Assembly (NCBI GenBank): GCA_013215285.1
Contig: JABSRD010000001.1
Location: 1-64,000, forward strand
Origin: Candidatus Nitrosopumilus sp.
GTDB lineage: Archaea > Thermoproteota > Nitrososphaeria > Nitrososphaerales > Nitrosopumilaceae
DNA length: 64,000 nt
Reading direction: 5' to 3'
Below the pieces are notes generated by a model. The model ran no database searches and was not told the DNA's origin. It was given only the letters and a program-made list of their open reading frames with translations. This document shows, piece after piece, positions 26,887 to 34,542 of the stretch. Numbering within the stretch: the stretch's first letter is position 1; every line of letters starts with the position of its first letter. Position numbers and translations under genes: made by a program.

Positions 26887-28154
26887 ATGGGATTATTGCT
26901 CTGGATGGTTTTGATTTAACAGAATTAGAAAATCCATGTCGTGTAATGAATACTCATCAAAATCGTACAGTGTATGATTTTAGTTTACCTTTTGAAGATA
27001 GATCTCAATTCAAAACCACCCTAACAAGTCATGGTGTATTTTTGGAAAACAGTGTACACAAGGCACCTTTTAAGGTACAATTACAAGTTGAGCAAGTCTT
27101 CAAAGGAAATGTAACTAAACAAATAATTGATATTTATGGAATAGATGGATTCCCTGTTCAATCTTTCAATGGATATTGGTTTGATCCAGAAATCGATGAT
27201 GAAGTTTTATTGTATCTACATAATCCAAGTGATAAAACATTTGGTACTACATGTCAGATGAATGATGTATACAAAGTAATTTCATTACAAGGTACTATTT
27301 GGGGTTGGAATGAAGATGATTTCATTCCAGATATTTATCCAGGCGATATTAAAGAAATACCTCAATTAAAAACACAACAACCGTACATCAGTAATTCTCT
27401 ATGGGTAACTAATGAAATGCCTGCATGTCAATTAGGATTTGAGTCTATGGCGAGACTACATTATGGCCCTCCAATTTGTGTAAAGATAGAATCTGTTCAA
27501 GATTTGATTCAACGTGGATTTGCAAAACTTGTTCCACCAAATGAGAATCATTATGATGAATCAAAGTACATTTATGAAAAAGGAAGTCTAGATTTAAAAT
27601 CGGATAGTACAAAATGGTATTTAGGATTCCATGAATATCAAAAATATGGTGAAGCTAGAATCACTAGAAGTGAAGATGTAATCATAAAAAATACCATTGT
27701 ATCTGGAATAAACAAATTAGATTCTAGATTTGATGAAGCAAAAAAATATTTGAAAATTAATAGAAATGTTTCTCAAGAAACATTTTGGGAAGCAGGCCCA
27801 CGAACTCATGGCATAAATGATCTTCCCACTTATGAAGTACAAATATCTGGTATCTGGTCAAACAATGATGCAAAACCATTTGAAGAAATTTTTAAACAGA
27901 TTCCAATCATCAAGCATGTAACCATTCCCACTACAGATGGAGGTACACAATGTACTGATTCATTACAATGTGATGGGCATTGCAAGCCAATAATTTATGA
28001 CAGAGATCATTCTACATCTGATTATCGATGTGGTCTTGCCTTTCCAACAAATAATTCTTGTTTTGCAGATGTTGGCGTATGTTCAGATTATTATTTCAAG
28101 AATTGTAATCCTGAATTAATAAATGGTACACTTCAAGGTCGTGGTTGTTATTAA
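26829..28154 (+). pseudogene. Secreted netrin/TIMP-like protein lacking its N-terminus
   Basis: The frame (up to 441 residues from a TTG at 26829; first ATG 26946) has no signal peptide, although it looks like an exported Cys-containing protein. KVQLQVEQVFKGNVTKQIIDIYG and DPEIDDEVLLYLH match the inner strands of netrin/TIMP-like domains, whose first strand and signal peptide are missing. The C-terminal third has several Cys (CTDSLQCDGHCKP, CGLAF, CFADVGVCSDYY). The missing start resembles the 55-residue minus-strand fragment at 24964-25131. It overlaps the 5' end of rep, which supports a recombination break here. It might still be expressed from an internal start. Confidence 0.5.
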
Positions 28155-28352
28155 TCAGGACAGAATCATTGTTTTTCAATCTTAATTATGCGTCCATGTT
28201 CATGCCCAAAATGGCAGATGAACATCAGAATTTCTAGATATTTAATATTAAATAAAAAACTGCAAAACAGATCTTAGCTGTCCTTCAACAAAATGATTTT
28301 TTGAGTTAAATACCTAGTCGGATCTAAATACCAAATTCCATAATTATTTTTC
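28155..28352. other. Intergenic region before the element's right operon
   Basis: 198 bases without a gene. It has an AT dyad (ATTTAATATTAAAT, near 28240) and the TATA box described separately. Confidence 0.5.
28324..28331 (+). promoter_or_regulatory. TATA-like box of the right operon
   Basis: CTAAATAC, centred 26 bases before ATG 28353; the message would be leaderless. Confidence 0.5.
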
Positions 28353-28538
28353 ATGACACAAAGATTTGAAAACGGTAATGCTGTCCTTGAGAATTGTCTT
28401 TTTTGCGGTGCAACATTTGAGGAAGCACAAAAGTTAGGTGATAAGATAGAGTGTGACGAGTTACAAGGCGGATGCGGTAATACATACAAAGTATCAATGT
28501 ATGCAAAGCCTGTTGTAAAATCAGACGAGGATGAATAG
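28353..28538 (+). CDS. Zinc-ribbon protein
   Basis: 61 residues. CLFCGATFEEAQ and CDELQGGCGNTYKV form a zinc ribbon with CxxC at residues 15-18 and Cys further on. It is the first gene of a six-gene operon in which starts and stops touch or overlap. No further function can be read. Confidence 0.65.
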   Translation: MTQRFENGNAVLENCLFCGATFEEAQKLGDKIECDELQGGCGNTYKVSMYAKPVVKSDEDE

Positions 28539-28540
28539 TA

Positions 28541-29254
28541 ATGCCTGAAGATGGTGAGTCTCAGGAATTTTCTCTATCTGAGAGTGTCCGTTCTTTTATC
28601 CAACAAGCATTTGACAATAAGATAGATCTCTCTGTTCCATCAAACAGAAAAGAGATGATAAAACAATTCAAGGAAGCATATCCAAAAGAAAAACAAAGTA
28701 CTATTGACCCGATATTTTCAAGAGAAATTCCAAAGATTGCAAAGTCATACGGTGTAAATCTTGATGATGTAAAAAAGACTCCTGCAAAAAAATATTCCAA
28801 GAATAATGAAATCAATGTAAACGCAACTGAGAAAAAATCTGGAGTCAAAACTGTAGGAATTAAAAATCCTGGAATTGTAAACAAAGACGGTGACGGTAAA
28901 CCTGTAATTGGTGGAATTGGTCAGCCAGTCCAGTACAAGTATGAGATAAAATCATCGCAACTCTCAGCATTTAGCAATTCGTTTTATTCACTATTCCAGG
29001 TGTTTTCTGAAGATTTAGAGGATTTGACAGAATCTGAATCAGCAGACTTGGGCGACCTATGGCAACCAGTAGCCCAGCAAAAATTAGGAAATTCTGATAG
29101 AGGTCAAGCGGCACTAGCTGTTGGTGGAACCTTTGAAATCATGGCACGTAAAACCAAAAAGGCAAAAGAGAATCGCAAACTCAGAAAGGAAAAAGAATCC
29201 AAAGAAAGAGGTACTACACTAGAACCAAACAGGGACCCTGAGGTTAAGAAATGA
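28541..29254 (+). CDS. Hypothetical protein of the element
   Basis: 237 residues, not recognised. The N-terminal third is helical and acidic, the middle has a Gly-rich linker (DGDGKPVIGGIGQPVQ), then a helical domain (SAFSNSFYSLFQVFSEDLEDL) and a very basic Lys/Arg tail. No signal peptide or membrane segment. It starts two bases after the previous stop and overlaps the next gene by ATGA. A structural or DNA-binding role would suit the basic tail but is only a guess. Confidence 0.65.
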   Translation: MPEDGESQEFSLSESVRSFIQQAFDNKIDLSVPSNRKEMIKQFKEAYPKEKQSTIDPIFSREIPKIAKSYGVNLDDVKKTPAKKYSKNNEINVNATEKKSGVKTVGIKNPGIVNKDGDGKPVIGGIGQPVQYKYEIKSSQLSAFSNSFYSLFQVFSEDLEDLTESESADLGDLWQPVAQQKLGNSDRGQAALAVGGTFEIMARKTKKAKENRKLRKEKESKERGTTLEPNRDPEVKK

Positions 29255-29580
29255 GTACAGAGTTTGACCCAGATGAACTACAACTAGAGAAAAAAGATAT
29301 CATTAGAATTGTAGAGGTAGTTCAAAAAAGATGGCGTAAAGGTGGATTCAAAAATAAATTATACCTCATGGGAATTGCGGCATTCAAACAAGGTATTGAA
29401 TGGACACCAGATGAAATTCTAAAATTTGTTTGGCGTGATATGGTATCACTAACAAACAAGATGATAGAGTACAATGCACGAAAAAGAATGATGGGTGAAA
29501 TGCCAAAGACTGCTGAAATGCTAAAACTATTAGAAGATGAAATAGAATATGGAAACTTTGCAGGTGAACCAATTGACTAA
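29251..29580 (+). CDS. Hypothetical protein of the element
   Basis: 109 residues, helical and charged (KDIIRIVEVVQKRWRKGGFKNKLYLMGIAAFKQGIEW, later YNARKRMMGEMPKTAEMLKLLEDEIEYG). No recognised domain. Its stop overlaps the next gene. Confidence 0.65.
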   Translation: MSTEFDPDELQLEKKDIIRIVEVVQKRWRKGGFKNKLYLMGIAAFKQGIEWTPDEILKFVWRDMVSLTNKMIEYNARKRMMGEMPKTAEMLKLLEDEIEYGNFAGEPID

Positions 29581-29956
29581 TTACGAATTTGATAACAACA
29601 TTTCAGATAAAGAATTTGCAAATAGATTAACAAAGTGTTTGATATTATTTTCAGACATTTTACCAATTTATTCAAAAGAGCATCAAGCCGCATTTCGATT
29701 AATCTTTGATGCAGACATGTCAGAAATGATTCCAAAGTTCTTGTATGATCTATCTATTCAATGCTCAAAAACTAGAGAGCAATCAACACCATATCTTATT
29801 TTCCTAAAACAATCCCTAGACCACACTCTAGGATTTACAGATAAAATGCCAGAAGTTGACTATCCGCAAGCAGAAATTGAGAAATTAGTGAATAAAAGAA
29901 TTGCAGGACTAAACCTTGATGATGTTACACCACATGTGATAAAGGAATCAGAATAA
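29549..29956 (+). CDS. Hypothetical protein of the element
   Basis: 135 residues from ATG 29549, which overlaps the previous gene by 32 bases; a TTG at 29573 is an alternative that would overlap by only 8. All-helical, acidic, with no known motif. It ends two bases before the ATPase gene, so they are coupled. Confidence 0.6.
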   Translation: METLQVNQLTNYEFDNNISDKEFANRLTKCLILFSDILPIYSKEHQAAFRLIFDADMSEMIPKFLYDLSIQCSKTREQSTPYLIFLKQSLDHTLGFTDKMPEVDYPQAEIEKLVNKRIAGLNLDDVTPHVIKESE

Positions 29957-29958
29957 TC

Positions 29959-30621
29959 ATGATTGATTTTAACTGGATAGTATACCAACAGAATATCTCA
30001 TTTTTGGGAATGCAGGGTTCAGGTAAAATAACTCTTGCCAAAAAAATTCTTGATACAATTCCAGGTGTTCCAAGACTAATCATATCTCCACAAAAACCAC
30101 TAGAAAACTATGGTGGGTATGGTACACCAATTGATAAAATTTCTGACATCCAAAGCGGTGCAATGATTTGGACTGGGGATTTTTCTCAAGGTACCTTTGA
30201 GAGAATTTGTAGTACTTTGATGGCTAGATGTTCTGATATGGTTCTACTAGTGGACGATGTTCATGAATTTTGTAGTAAACAAAAGATGCCTAGTAACTTT
30301 AACACTTTGATACAATCTGGCAGAAATAGGGGAATCTGTGGAATGTATCTCTCACCATCTGCCAATTTGGTGAACAACTACATTTTGCAATCATGCCAGC
30401 ATATCTTTGCATTTAAAATGAAATTACATTCCCAAATAGAATGGCTTGAAAAAAATTACTTTGGAAATGATGCAGAGATTCTAATTGCTAGTGATTTGAG
30501 GAATCCAAAAAAGACCATCCATCTGGACTATGATTGTGACGTACTGCCAAAGTACTCATTTCTGTACAGAGGAGATGAGGATTCTCAGAATCAGTTGTAT
30601 GTCGGAGATGATGATGATTAA
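29959..30621 (+). CDS. P-loop ATPase, FtsK/HerA-like (packaging/DNA-translocase type)
   Basis: 220 residues. Walker A is GMQGSGKIT at about residue 15 (the residue after Lys is Ile, Thr follows), Walker B is MVLLVDDVHEF, and SGRNRGICGMYLSPSANLVNNYILQSCQHIFAFKM resembles the sensor and C-terminal strands of compact HerA/FtsK ATPases, such as A32-like packaging ATPases of archaeal viruses and related plasmid proteins. Presumed role: moving element DNA. The gene stands in the operon 28353-30833 and its stop overlaps the next start by one base. No capsid gene accompanies it, so virus packaging is not proved. Confidence 0.65.
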   Translation: MIDFNWIVYQQNISFLGMQGSGKITLAKKILDTIPGVPRLIISPQKPLENYGGYGTPIDKISDIQSGAMIWTGDFSQGTFERICSTLMARCSDMVLLVDDVHEFCSKQKMPSNFNTLIQSGRNRGICGMYLSPSANLVNNYILQSCQHIFAFKMKLHSQIEWLEKNYFGNDAEILIASDLRNPKKTIHLDYDCDVLPKYSFLYRGDEDSQNQLYVGDDDD

Positions 30622-30833
30622 TGGTTGGAATCATTGACACCAGACTGATATGCTGTCCTGAATGCCTGCCAAAAATTAAAAGGTTCAAAAAATTCAAGGA
30701 TCTCAATATTCACCTGAAATTGAAACATAACACCAGATACAAGATGGACTTGAGGAATAATTCAAGAATTGTCATATCTCAAAGAGAAAAAGCCAAAGTC
30801 CACTCATTTGATGATCATGGCACGGTATCTTGA
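30621..30833 (+). CDS. C2H2-type zinc-finger protein
   Basis: 70 residues with CCPECLPKIKRFKKF...NIHLKLKH: Cys12 and Cys15, then His31 and His36, a C2H2-like finger, followed by a basic tail. Last gene of the operon; the iteron-like array begins right after it. Confidence 0.6.
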   Translation: MVGIIDTRLICCPECLPKIKRFKKFKDLNIHLKLKHNTRYKMDLRNNSRIVISQREKAKVHSFDDHGTVS

Positions 30834-31141
30834 TGGGATATGGTATCAATCAAGTAAAATCATCTTAACATCTACTTGACAAATCACTTGACAGAATCTA
30901 TGATTACTTGATGGTTTCTTGACAAAAGTTTCTAACACCCACTTGACGCGTCAAGTACTGTCAAGACGCGTTACTTGACAGATTTTGTACGTCAAGTTTT
31001 CATTTCTTGACGCGTAAAAATCGTTTTAATCTGTCAAGTGTTAGAAAATAATTGTCAAGTGTTTCTTGACAGATTTTAATTTTTCATGACAGTTCTTGAT
31101 GATTACTTGACAGATTTTCTTACAAGTTTTGACAGTATTTT
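30834..31141. repeat. Iteron-like array of CTTGAC boxes with a perfect palindrome; possible origin
   Basis: At least thirteen exact CTTGAC/GTCAAG boxes in both orientations lie between 30875 and 31166, several as the longer form CTTGACAGATTTT (30974, 31065, 31106). In the centre, ACTTGACGCGTCAAGT at 30941-30956 is a perfect 16-bp palindrome, followed by an inverted pair CTGTCAAG/CTTGACAG at 30958-30981. The region has no gene and lies between the operon end and the att site. Arrays like this serve as replication origins, partition sites or regulator targets on plasmids and viruses. Confidence 0.75.
30941..30956. promoter_or_regulatory. Perfect 16-bp palindrome ACTTGACGCGTCAAGT
   Basis: Two head-to-head CTTGACG half sites fused through the central CGCG. 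It is the only perfect dyad in the array and the likely main protein-binding site. Confidence 0.7.
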
Positions 31142-31363
31142 CTAACCATTTTTTACACATCTTGACTGATTTTTAATATCTTTTCTTGATAAATTTCTGA
31201 TTTTTGGTTCATAATCCAGATATTGTCTATATATTTCATTTGGAATTAATTCCAAAAAGAGATTCAGATAACTATTGTATTTTCTAAAAGTTTCCTTATC
31301 CCTGATAGAATCTATGAAATTTTGATATGCGTTTTCTTGAATATCAGAGATCTTTAATTTCAA
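31142..31363 (-). pseudogene. Integrase N-terminal domain fragment
   Basis: 73 residues. MKLKISDIQENAYQNFIDSI...TFRKYNSYLNLFLELIP resembles the N-terminal SAM-like core-binding domain of archaeal tyrosine recombinases, and then the frame stops without any catalytic domain. It begins 50 bases from the far att site and points into the element. So it is likely the remains of the element's own integrase; the resident full-length recombinase is at 22025. Confidence 0.5.
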
Positions 31364-31412
31364 TATTAATGTATAATATTGGGTCTATATTAGTGAATAA
31401 AATGTTATGGGA

Positions 31413-31425
31413 CCCTTTGGGCCCG
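31413..31425 (+). repeat. Far attachment site of the element
   Basis: CCCTTTGGGCCCG, identical and in the same orientation as the tRNA-Arg 3' end at 14049-14061. The bases before it (ATGGGA) do not fold into a tRNA, so this is a free att copy and not a second tRNA. Confidence 0.8.
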
Positions 31426-31466
31426 CTTAACAAAATTATTTATTCTTATTTAAAGGAAATATTTTC

Positions 31467-31817
31467 ATGAAAGATATCGAATTCGAATTAAATTCAACAG
31501 ATATTCATCCAAATTCTGAAATCAAAGGAATGATTTCTGTTGCATATCCAGGAAGGTATGATGGAGTTGTAATAAATACACAAATTCTAGATTCAAATGA
31601 GCATATACTATACAAATCATTCAATGGAAAGAACATTTCTCAAAATGTTGCAAGATTATTTATCAACAAAGACGTAATGCCTGAAAATAAAGCAGAGTTT
31701 ACAGCATTAATTAAATTTGAACCAAAACAAGAGCATGAAATAAAATTTAGAGTTTCAATTATTGAACAACATAAGGAAATTGAAAGTCAAACAATTTTTG
31801 CAAAATATTCTATTTAG
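31467..31817 (+). CDS. Conserved hypothetical, beta-sandwich-like protein
   Basis: 116 residues, soluble, all-beta pattern: DIEFELNSTDIHPNSEIKGMISVAYPG, then VVINTQILDSNEHILYKSF and IKFRVSIIEQ. This strand order is reminiscent of arrestin-like or Ig-like sandwiches. It lies just outside the far att site and overlaps the convergent cupredoxin gene by four bases. No known function. Confidence 0.65.
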   Translation: MKDIEFELNSTDIHPNSEIKGMISVAYPGRYDGVVINTQILDSNEHILYKSFNGKNISQNVARLFINKDVMPENKAEFTALIKFEPKQEHEIKFRVSIIEQHKEIESQTIFAKYSI

Positions 31818-32275
31818 AATCTGCTCTTCTCTACAGATAATGATCCTTTCATCCATGGATGAGGGTCACAGTGATAAAGAACCTCTTGAGATTCTGTGAA
31901 TAGAAATTCATACACATCACCAGGTTTTAGAACACCATGAGTACCAAAGTCTCCACTATATGCATCAGAGTGTCTATGATCAGGAGTTACTGTATGAGCA
32001 GTATCATCATTATTTTGCCAAATTACTTTATTATTGATACCCAAGTATGCTGTTGGCGAATTTGGAACATAACTTTCATTTCCTTCAATTACTGCACCTG
32101 GAACAATTTCAATAATTAGATCTTCTTCAGGATTTAAGATATGTTCAGATACTGAGGGCTTTAACAAAGATTCTGGAAGATAAAATGATGTGTAAAATAC
32201 TACAAAAGCGGACATGCCAATTATTACTGCAATTACACCTATACCATATGCGTGACTAGAGGTAGGCATACTCAT
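31814..32275 (-). CDS. Membrane-anchored cupredoxin (plastocyanin-like)
   Basis: 153 residues. One N-terminal membrane segment (IGVIAVIIGMSAFVVFYTSF) anchors a blue-copper domain. The type 1 copper ligands are visible: His in DTAHTVTP, then Cys, His and Met in YHCDPHPWM. Such proteins carry electrons on the outer face of the membrane, which is a hallmark of ammonia-oxidising Thaumarchaeota that use copper proteins in place of cytochrome c. The gene lies just downstream of the cytochrome b gene on the same strand, so it probably takes electrons to or from that complex. Confidence 0.9.
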   Translation of the reverse strand: MSMPTSSHAYGIGVIAVIIGMSAFVVFYTSFYLPESLLKPSVSEHILNPEEDLIIEIVPGAVIEGNESYVPNSPTAYLGINNKVIWQNNDDTAHTVTPDHRHSDAYSGDFGTHGVLKPGDVYEFLFTESQEVLYHCDPHPWMKGSLSVEKSRF

Positions 32276-32327
32276 AATTTTTTTAATTCCCCCAAGTTCT
32301 TATAAAGTTTGTTTAGAATTTTTGAAA

Positions 32328-33917
32328 TCATGGTTTGTTGAGATCATTAGAACCTAGATTTGTATTGTCATTTGTATCAACTCCCAAATCTGCTTGAGTT
32401 TTTGGTGTAGGAATTTCAGAGGGTAATTCTTTTGGTTCAGATTTTTCTTTAGTAGAATCATCTTCTGAGATTTCACTTGGTTTAGGTACATCAGATTCAA
32501 CTAGCTTTGGAATTTCTTCTTGCACTAAAACAGGTGGAGGTGGTGGAGGTGCATTCTTTTGCTGACTCATGGCATATCTGTAAACATGGAAAAATGCTGC
32601 AAACACCAACAAGATTACTCCAATGAAGAATAATGAAACGTTCTTCATTCCTGTCAAAGAAGCATTGTATGCTGCAATGTTTAAGAATACTTGGAATGCC
32701 AAGAGGGCAATTAGTAACCAGTTAATCCATTTTTCAGAAAGATTGATTGTAGCAACTTTTTGTGGTCCAGTACTTTTTGCTAGTTTTGATTTTCTTTCAG
32801 CTTCATTTGCAAGTTTAATCATCATGTATGTAAATCCAAATCCTAATGGAACCATCAAGATCATTACAGAGTAGAAGAATATTGGATCAATTACCAAACG
32901 TTCTACTAATGGAATTGAGACATCAGGTGAAATATAGAATCCCCAATAAGTTGTAACCATAATTTGAGCAAGACTAGTAATTCCAAATGCCGTAACTATT
33001 GGTCTATCTCTCCAAGAGAATTTCTTGTATCTATCAATAAACGGAATTAATACAAATGACGCTATGAATATCAACGGCCACAATAATCCAGTTACAAACT
33101 TATCATACTGTGTCCTCATGAATGCATAGATTCCTGTAAGATACCATTCAGGAACAGTTACTCCTGGCGGTACAGTAGGTTCAAACTTGAATCCCATATC
33201 AATTGGAAATACACCACCTGTAATCAGAATAGCACCACTAATGGCCATAACCATGGGTACATCAAATACCAAAAATCTTGGGAAATGAACTGCCATTAAT
33301 CCAATCATCACTATTGGTAACAAGAATACATGTTGTGCATAGAATCGTAATACGAAATCCGAAAATCCACTACCCAACGCCGCATCACGAATCGTCGGTC
33401 CTACAACAGGAATTGATGTAGTCAGAGACGCCGCAATACTAATTGCCAGCTCCGCTCTTTCACTAAATATAACATCATATCCAGTAAATGCTTCAAGAAT
33501 AGTAACAACACCAAGAATTACACCAGTCATCCATAAAATTTCATTTCTAATTTTGTATCGTCCACTAAAGAATTGATAATACATGTGAAGAATAGCTAAG
33601 AGTACCATTGCATTAGAACCATGATAATGAATATTTCTTATATGAAAACCAAATGGAACATCATCATTAATGAACTGAACACTATCCCATGCTCTATCCA
33701 ATATGGGTTGATAGTAAAACATGAGTAACGCACCAGAAACTCCCAAAATAATAAACACAATGAATGTTAACATTCCCAAGAAACCAAATGGACTTACAAA
33801 TCTTGCAGGAAATGAAAACTTTATTCCAGCAAAGATTGTTCTATCTACACCATCCCAAATCCAGTAAAGAAGTGCAACTACTCCAGTTCTTCTCTCAAGC
33901 GAAACGGCCATATCCAA
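32328..33917 (-). CDS. Cytochrome b of the Rieske/cytochrome b complex
   Basis: 529 residues. An N-terminal cytochrome b6-like part has four helices with paired heme His: HIRNIHYHGSNAM and LHMYYQFFSG on one side, YAQHVFLLPIVMIGLMAVHF on the other. The PEWY-type quinol site reads VPEWYLTGIY. A further set of helices (subunit IV-like) follows to residue about 450. The last 80 residues are a soluble tail, Pro-rich then acidic (PPPPPP...), unusual in length. It overlaps the 3' end of the Rieske gene by 23 bases, so they are translated together. Role: oxidation of quinol and transfer of electrons to the cupredoxin. Confidence 0.92.
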   Translation of the reverse strand: MDMAVSLERRTGVVALLYWIWDGVDRTIFAGIKFSFPARFVSPFGFLGMLTFIVFIILGVSGALLMFYYQPILDRAWDSVQFINDDVPFGFHIRNIHYHGSNAMVLLAILHMYYQFFSGRYKIRNEILWMTGVILGVVTILEAFTGYDVIFSERAELAISIAASLTTSIPVVGPTIRDAALGSGFSDFVLRFYAQHVFLLPIVMIGLMAVHFPRFLVFDVPMVMAISGAILITGGVFPIDMGFKFEPTVPPGVTVPEWYLTGIYAFMRTQYDKFVTGLLWPLIFIASFVLIPFIDRYKKFSWRDRPIVTAFGITSLAQIMVTTYWGFYISPDVSIPLVERLVIDPIFFYSVMILMVPLGFGFTYMMIKLANEAERKSKLAKSTGPQKVATINLSEKWINWLLIALLAFQVFLNIAAYNASLTGMKNVSLFFIGVILLVFAAFFHVYRYAMSQQKNAPPPPPPVLVQEEIPKLVESDVPKPSEISEDDSTKEKSEPKELPSEIPTPKTQADLGVDTNDNTNLGSNDLNKP

Positions 33918-34500
33918 TTACTCCATTTTGGTTTACATCAAATTTTGGTGGTAAGATAAATACAAATCCATCAGAATCAATTTCAAAATATAATTCAGGT
34001 AACGTATTTGATGGTGCAGCTTGTACTGATGCAGGGCCTAGAAAAGCTGTTCCAGTTGTTGGATCATACATACTACCATGACAAGGACATTCACCTCTTT
34101 TTCTCCCCTCATCTGGCCAATATTTCCACAAACACCAAAGATGAAGGCATATCATACTGTATGCACGAATAGCCTTTAGATCTTTTTTTGCTCCACCAAA
34201 CTCTTCAGGTAATCTAATAAATTGCCATTTACGAAATGCTTCTGCATCAAGTGCAGGATCACCTGTTGAAGGATATGTGATAACTTCTGCGTGATTAATT
34301 GGATATGTGTTGATATTAGCATGAGTGCCATCAGGTAAAATTACTGGAACTTTTTCAAGAGATGCCTGATTTGGGTTTGGCATGAAATTACCAAACGGAA
34401 CAAATGGAGCAAATGCTAATCCTGTGCCTGCAGCACCCATCAACTTTAGAAAGTCTCTTCTGGATAATCCGCCAGACTTTTTTGTCCCTAGCTCTGACAT
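33895..34500 (-). CDS. Rieske iron-sulfur protein
   Basis: 201 residues. A twin-arginine signal (LSRRDFLKLMGAAGTGLAF) is followed by the Rieske domain. Cluster ligands are Cys118-x-His120 and Cys138-x2-His141 (CPCHGS), and Cys123 and Cys140 supply the family's disulfide. The first motif reads CLHLWC where CTHxGC is common. Only 15 residues lie between the two motifs. The gene is the first of Rieske, cytochrome b and cupredoxin, and starts after a short leader from the divergent side of the protease gene. Confidence 0.93.
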   Translation of the reverse strand: MSELGTKKSGGLSRRDFLKLMGAAGTGLAFAPFVPFGNFMPNPNQASLEKVPVILPDGTHANINTYPINHAEVITYPSTGDPALDAEAFRKWQFIRLPEEFGGAKKDLKAIRAYSMICLHLWCLWKYWPDEGRKRGECPCHGSMYDPTTGTAFLGPASVQAAPSNTLPELYFEIDSDGFVFILPPKFDVNQNGVIGYGRFA

Positions 34501-34542
34501 TCAGCTGACTAACTCGCCAAATTGCTTATAAATCTTATTCAA

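Larger units (their letters stand above)
14049..31425. mobile_element. Integrated element in the tRNA-Arg gene (17.4 kb)
   Basis: The element is bounded by a 13-bp direct repeat CCCTTTGGGCCCG. One copy is the 3' end of tRNA-Arg (14049-14061) and the other is free at 31413-31425. Insertion at a tRNA 3' end that restores the tRNA is typical of tyrosine-recombinase elements. Contents fit: a tyrosine recombinase, an RHH regulator relic, an HUH-type Rep, an iteron-like array, a FtsK/HerA-like ATPase, many small zinc-ribbon ORFs, plus cargo (a metalloprotease and a TIR-HTH/HTH pair). An integrase-like N-terminal fragment lies beside the far repeat. No capsid or conjugation genes were recognised. 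It could be two nested elements, because the recombinase lies in the middle. Confidence 0.8.

Noticed and set aside
28274-28489. Minus-strand frame of 71 codons over the zinc-ribbon gene
   Set aside because: Overlaps the promoter and start of the well-supported right operon; composition is that of a shadow.
31401-31430. A second tRNA at the far end of the element
   Set aside because: Only the 13-bp 3' part is present; the sequence before it cannot form D or anticodon arms.
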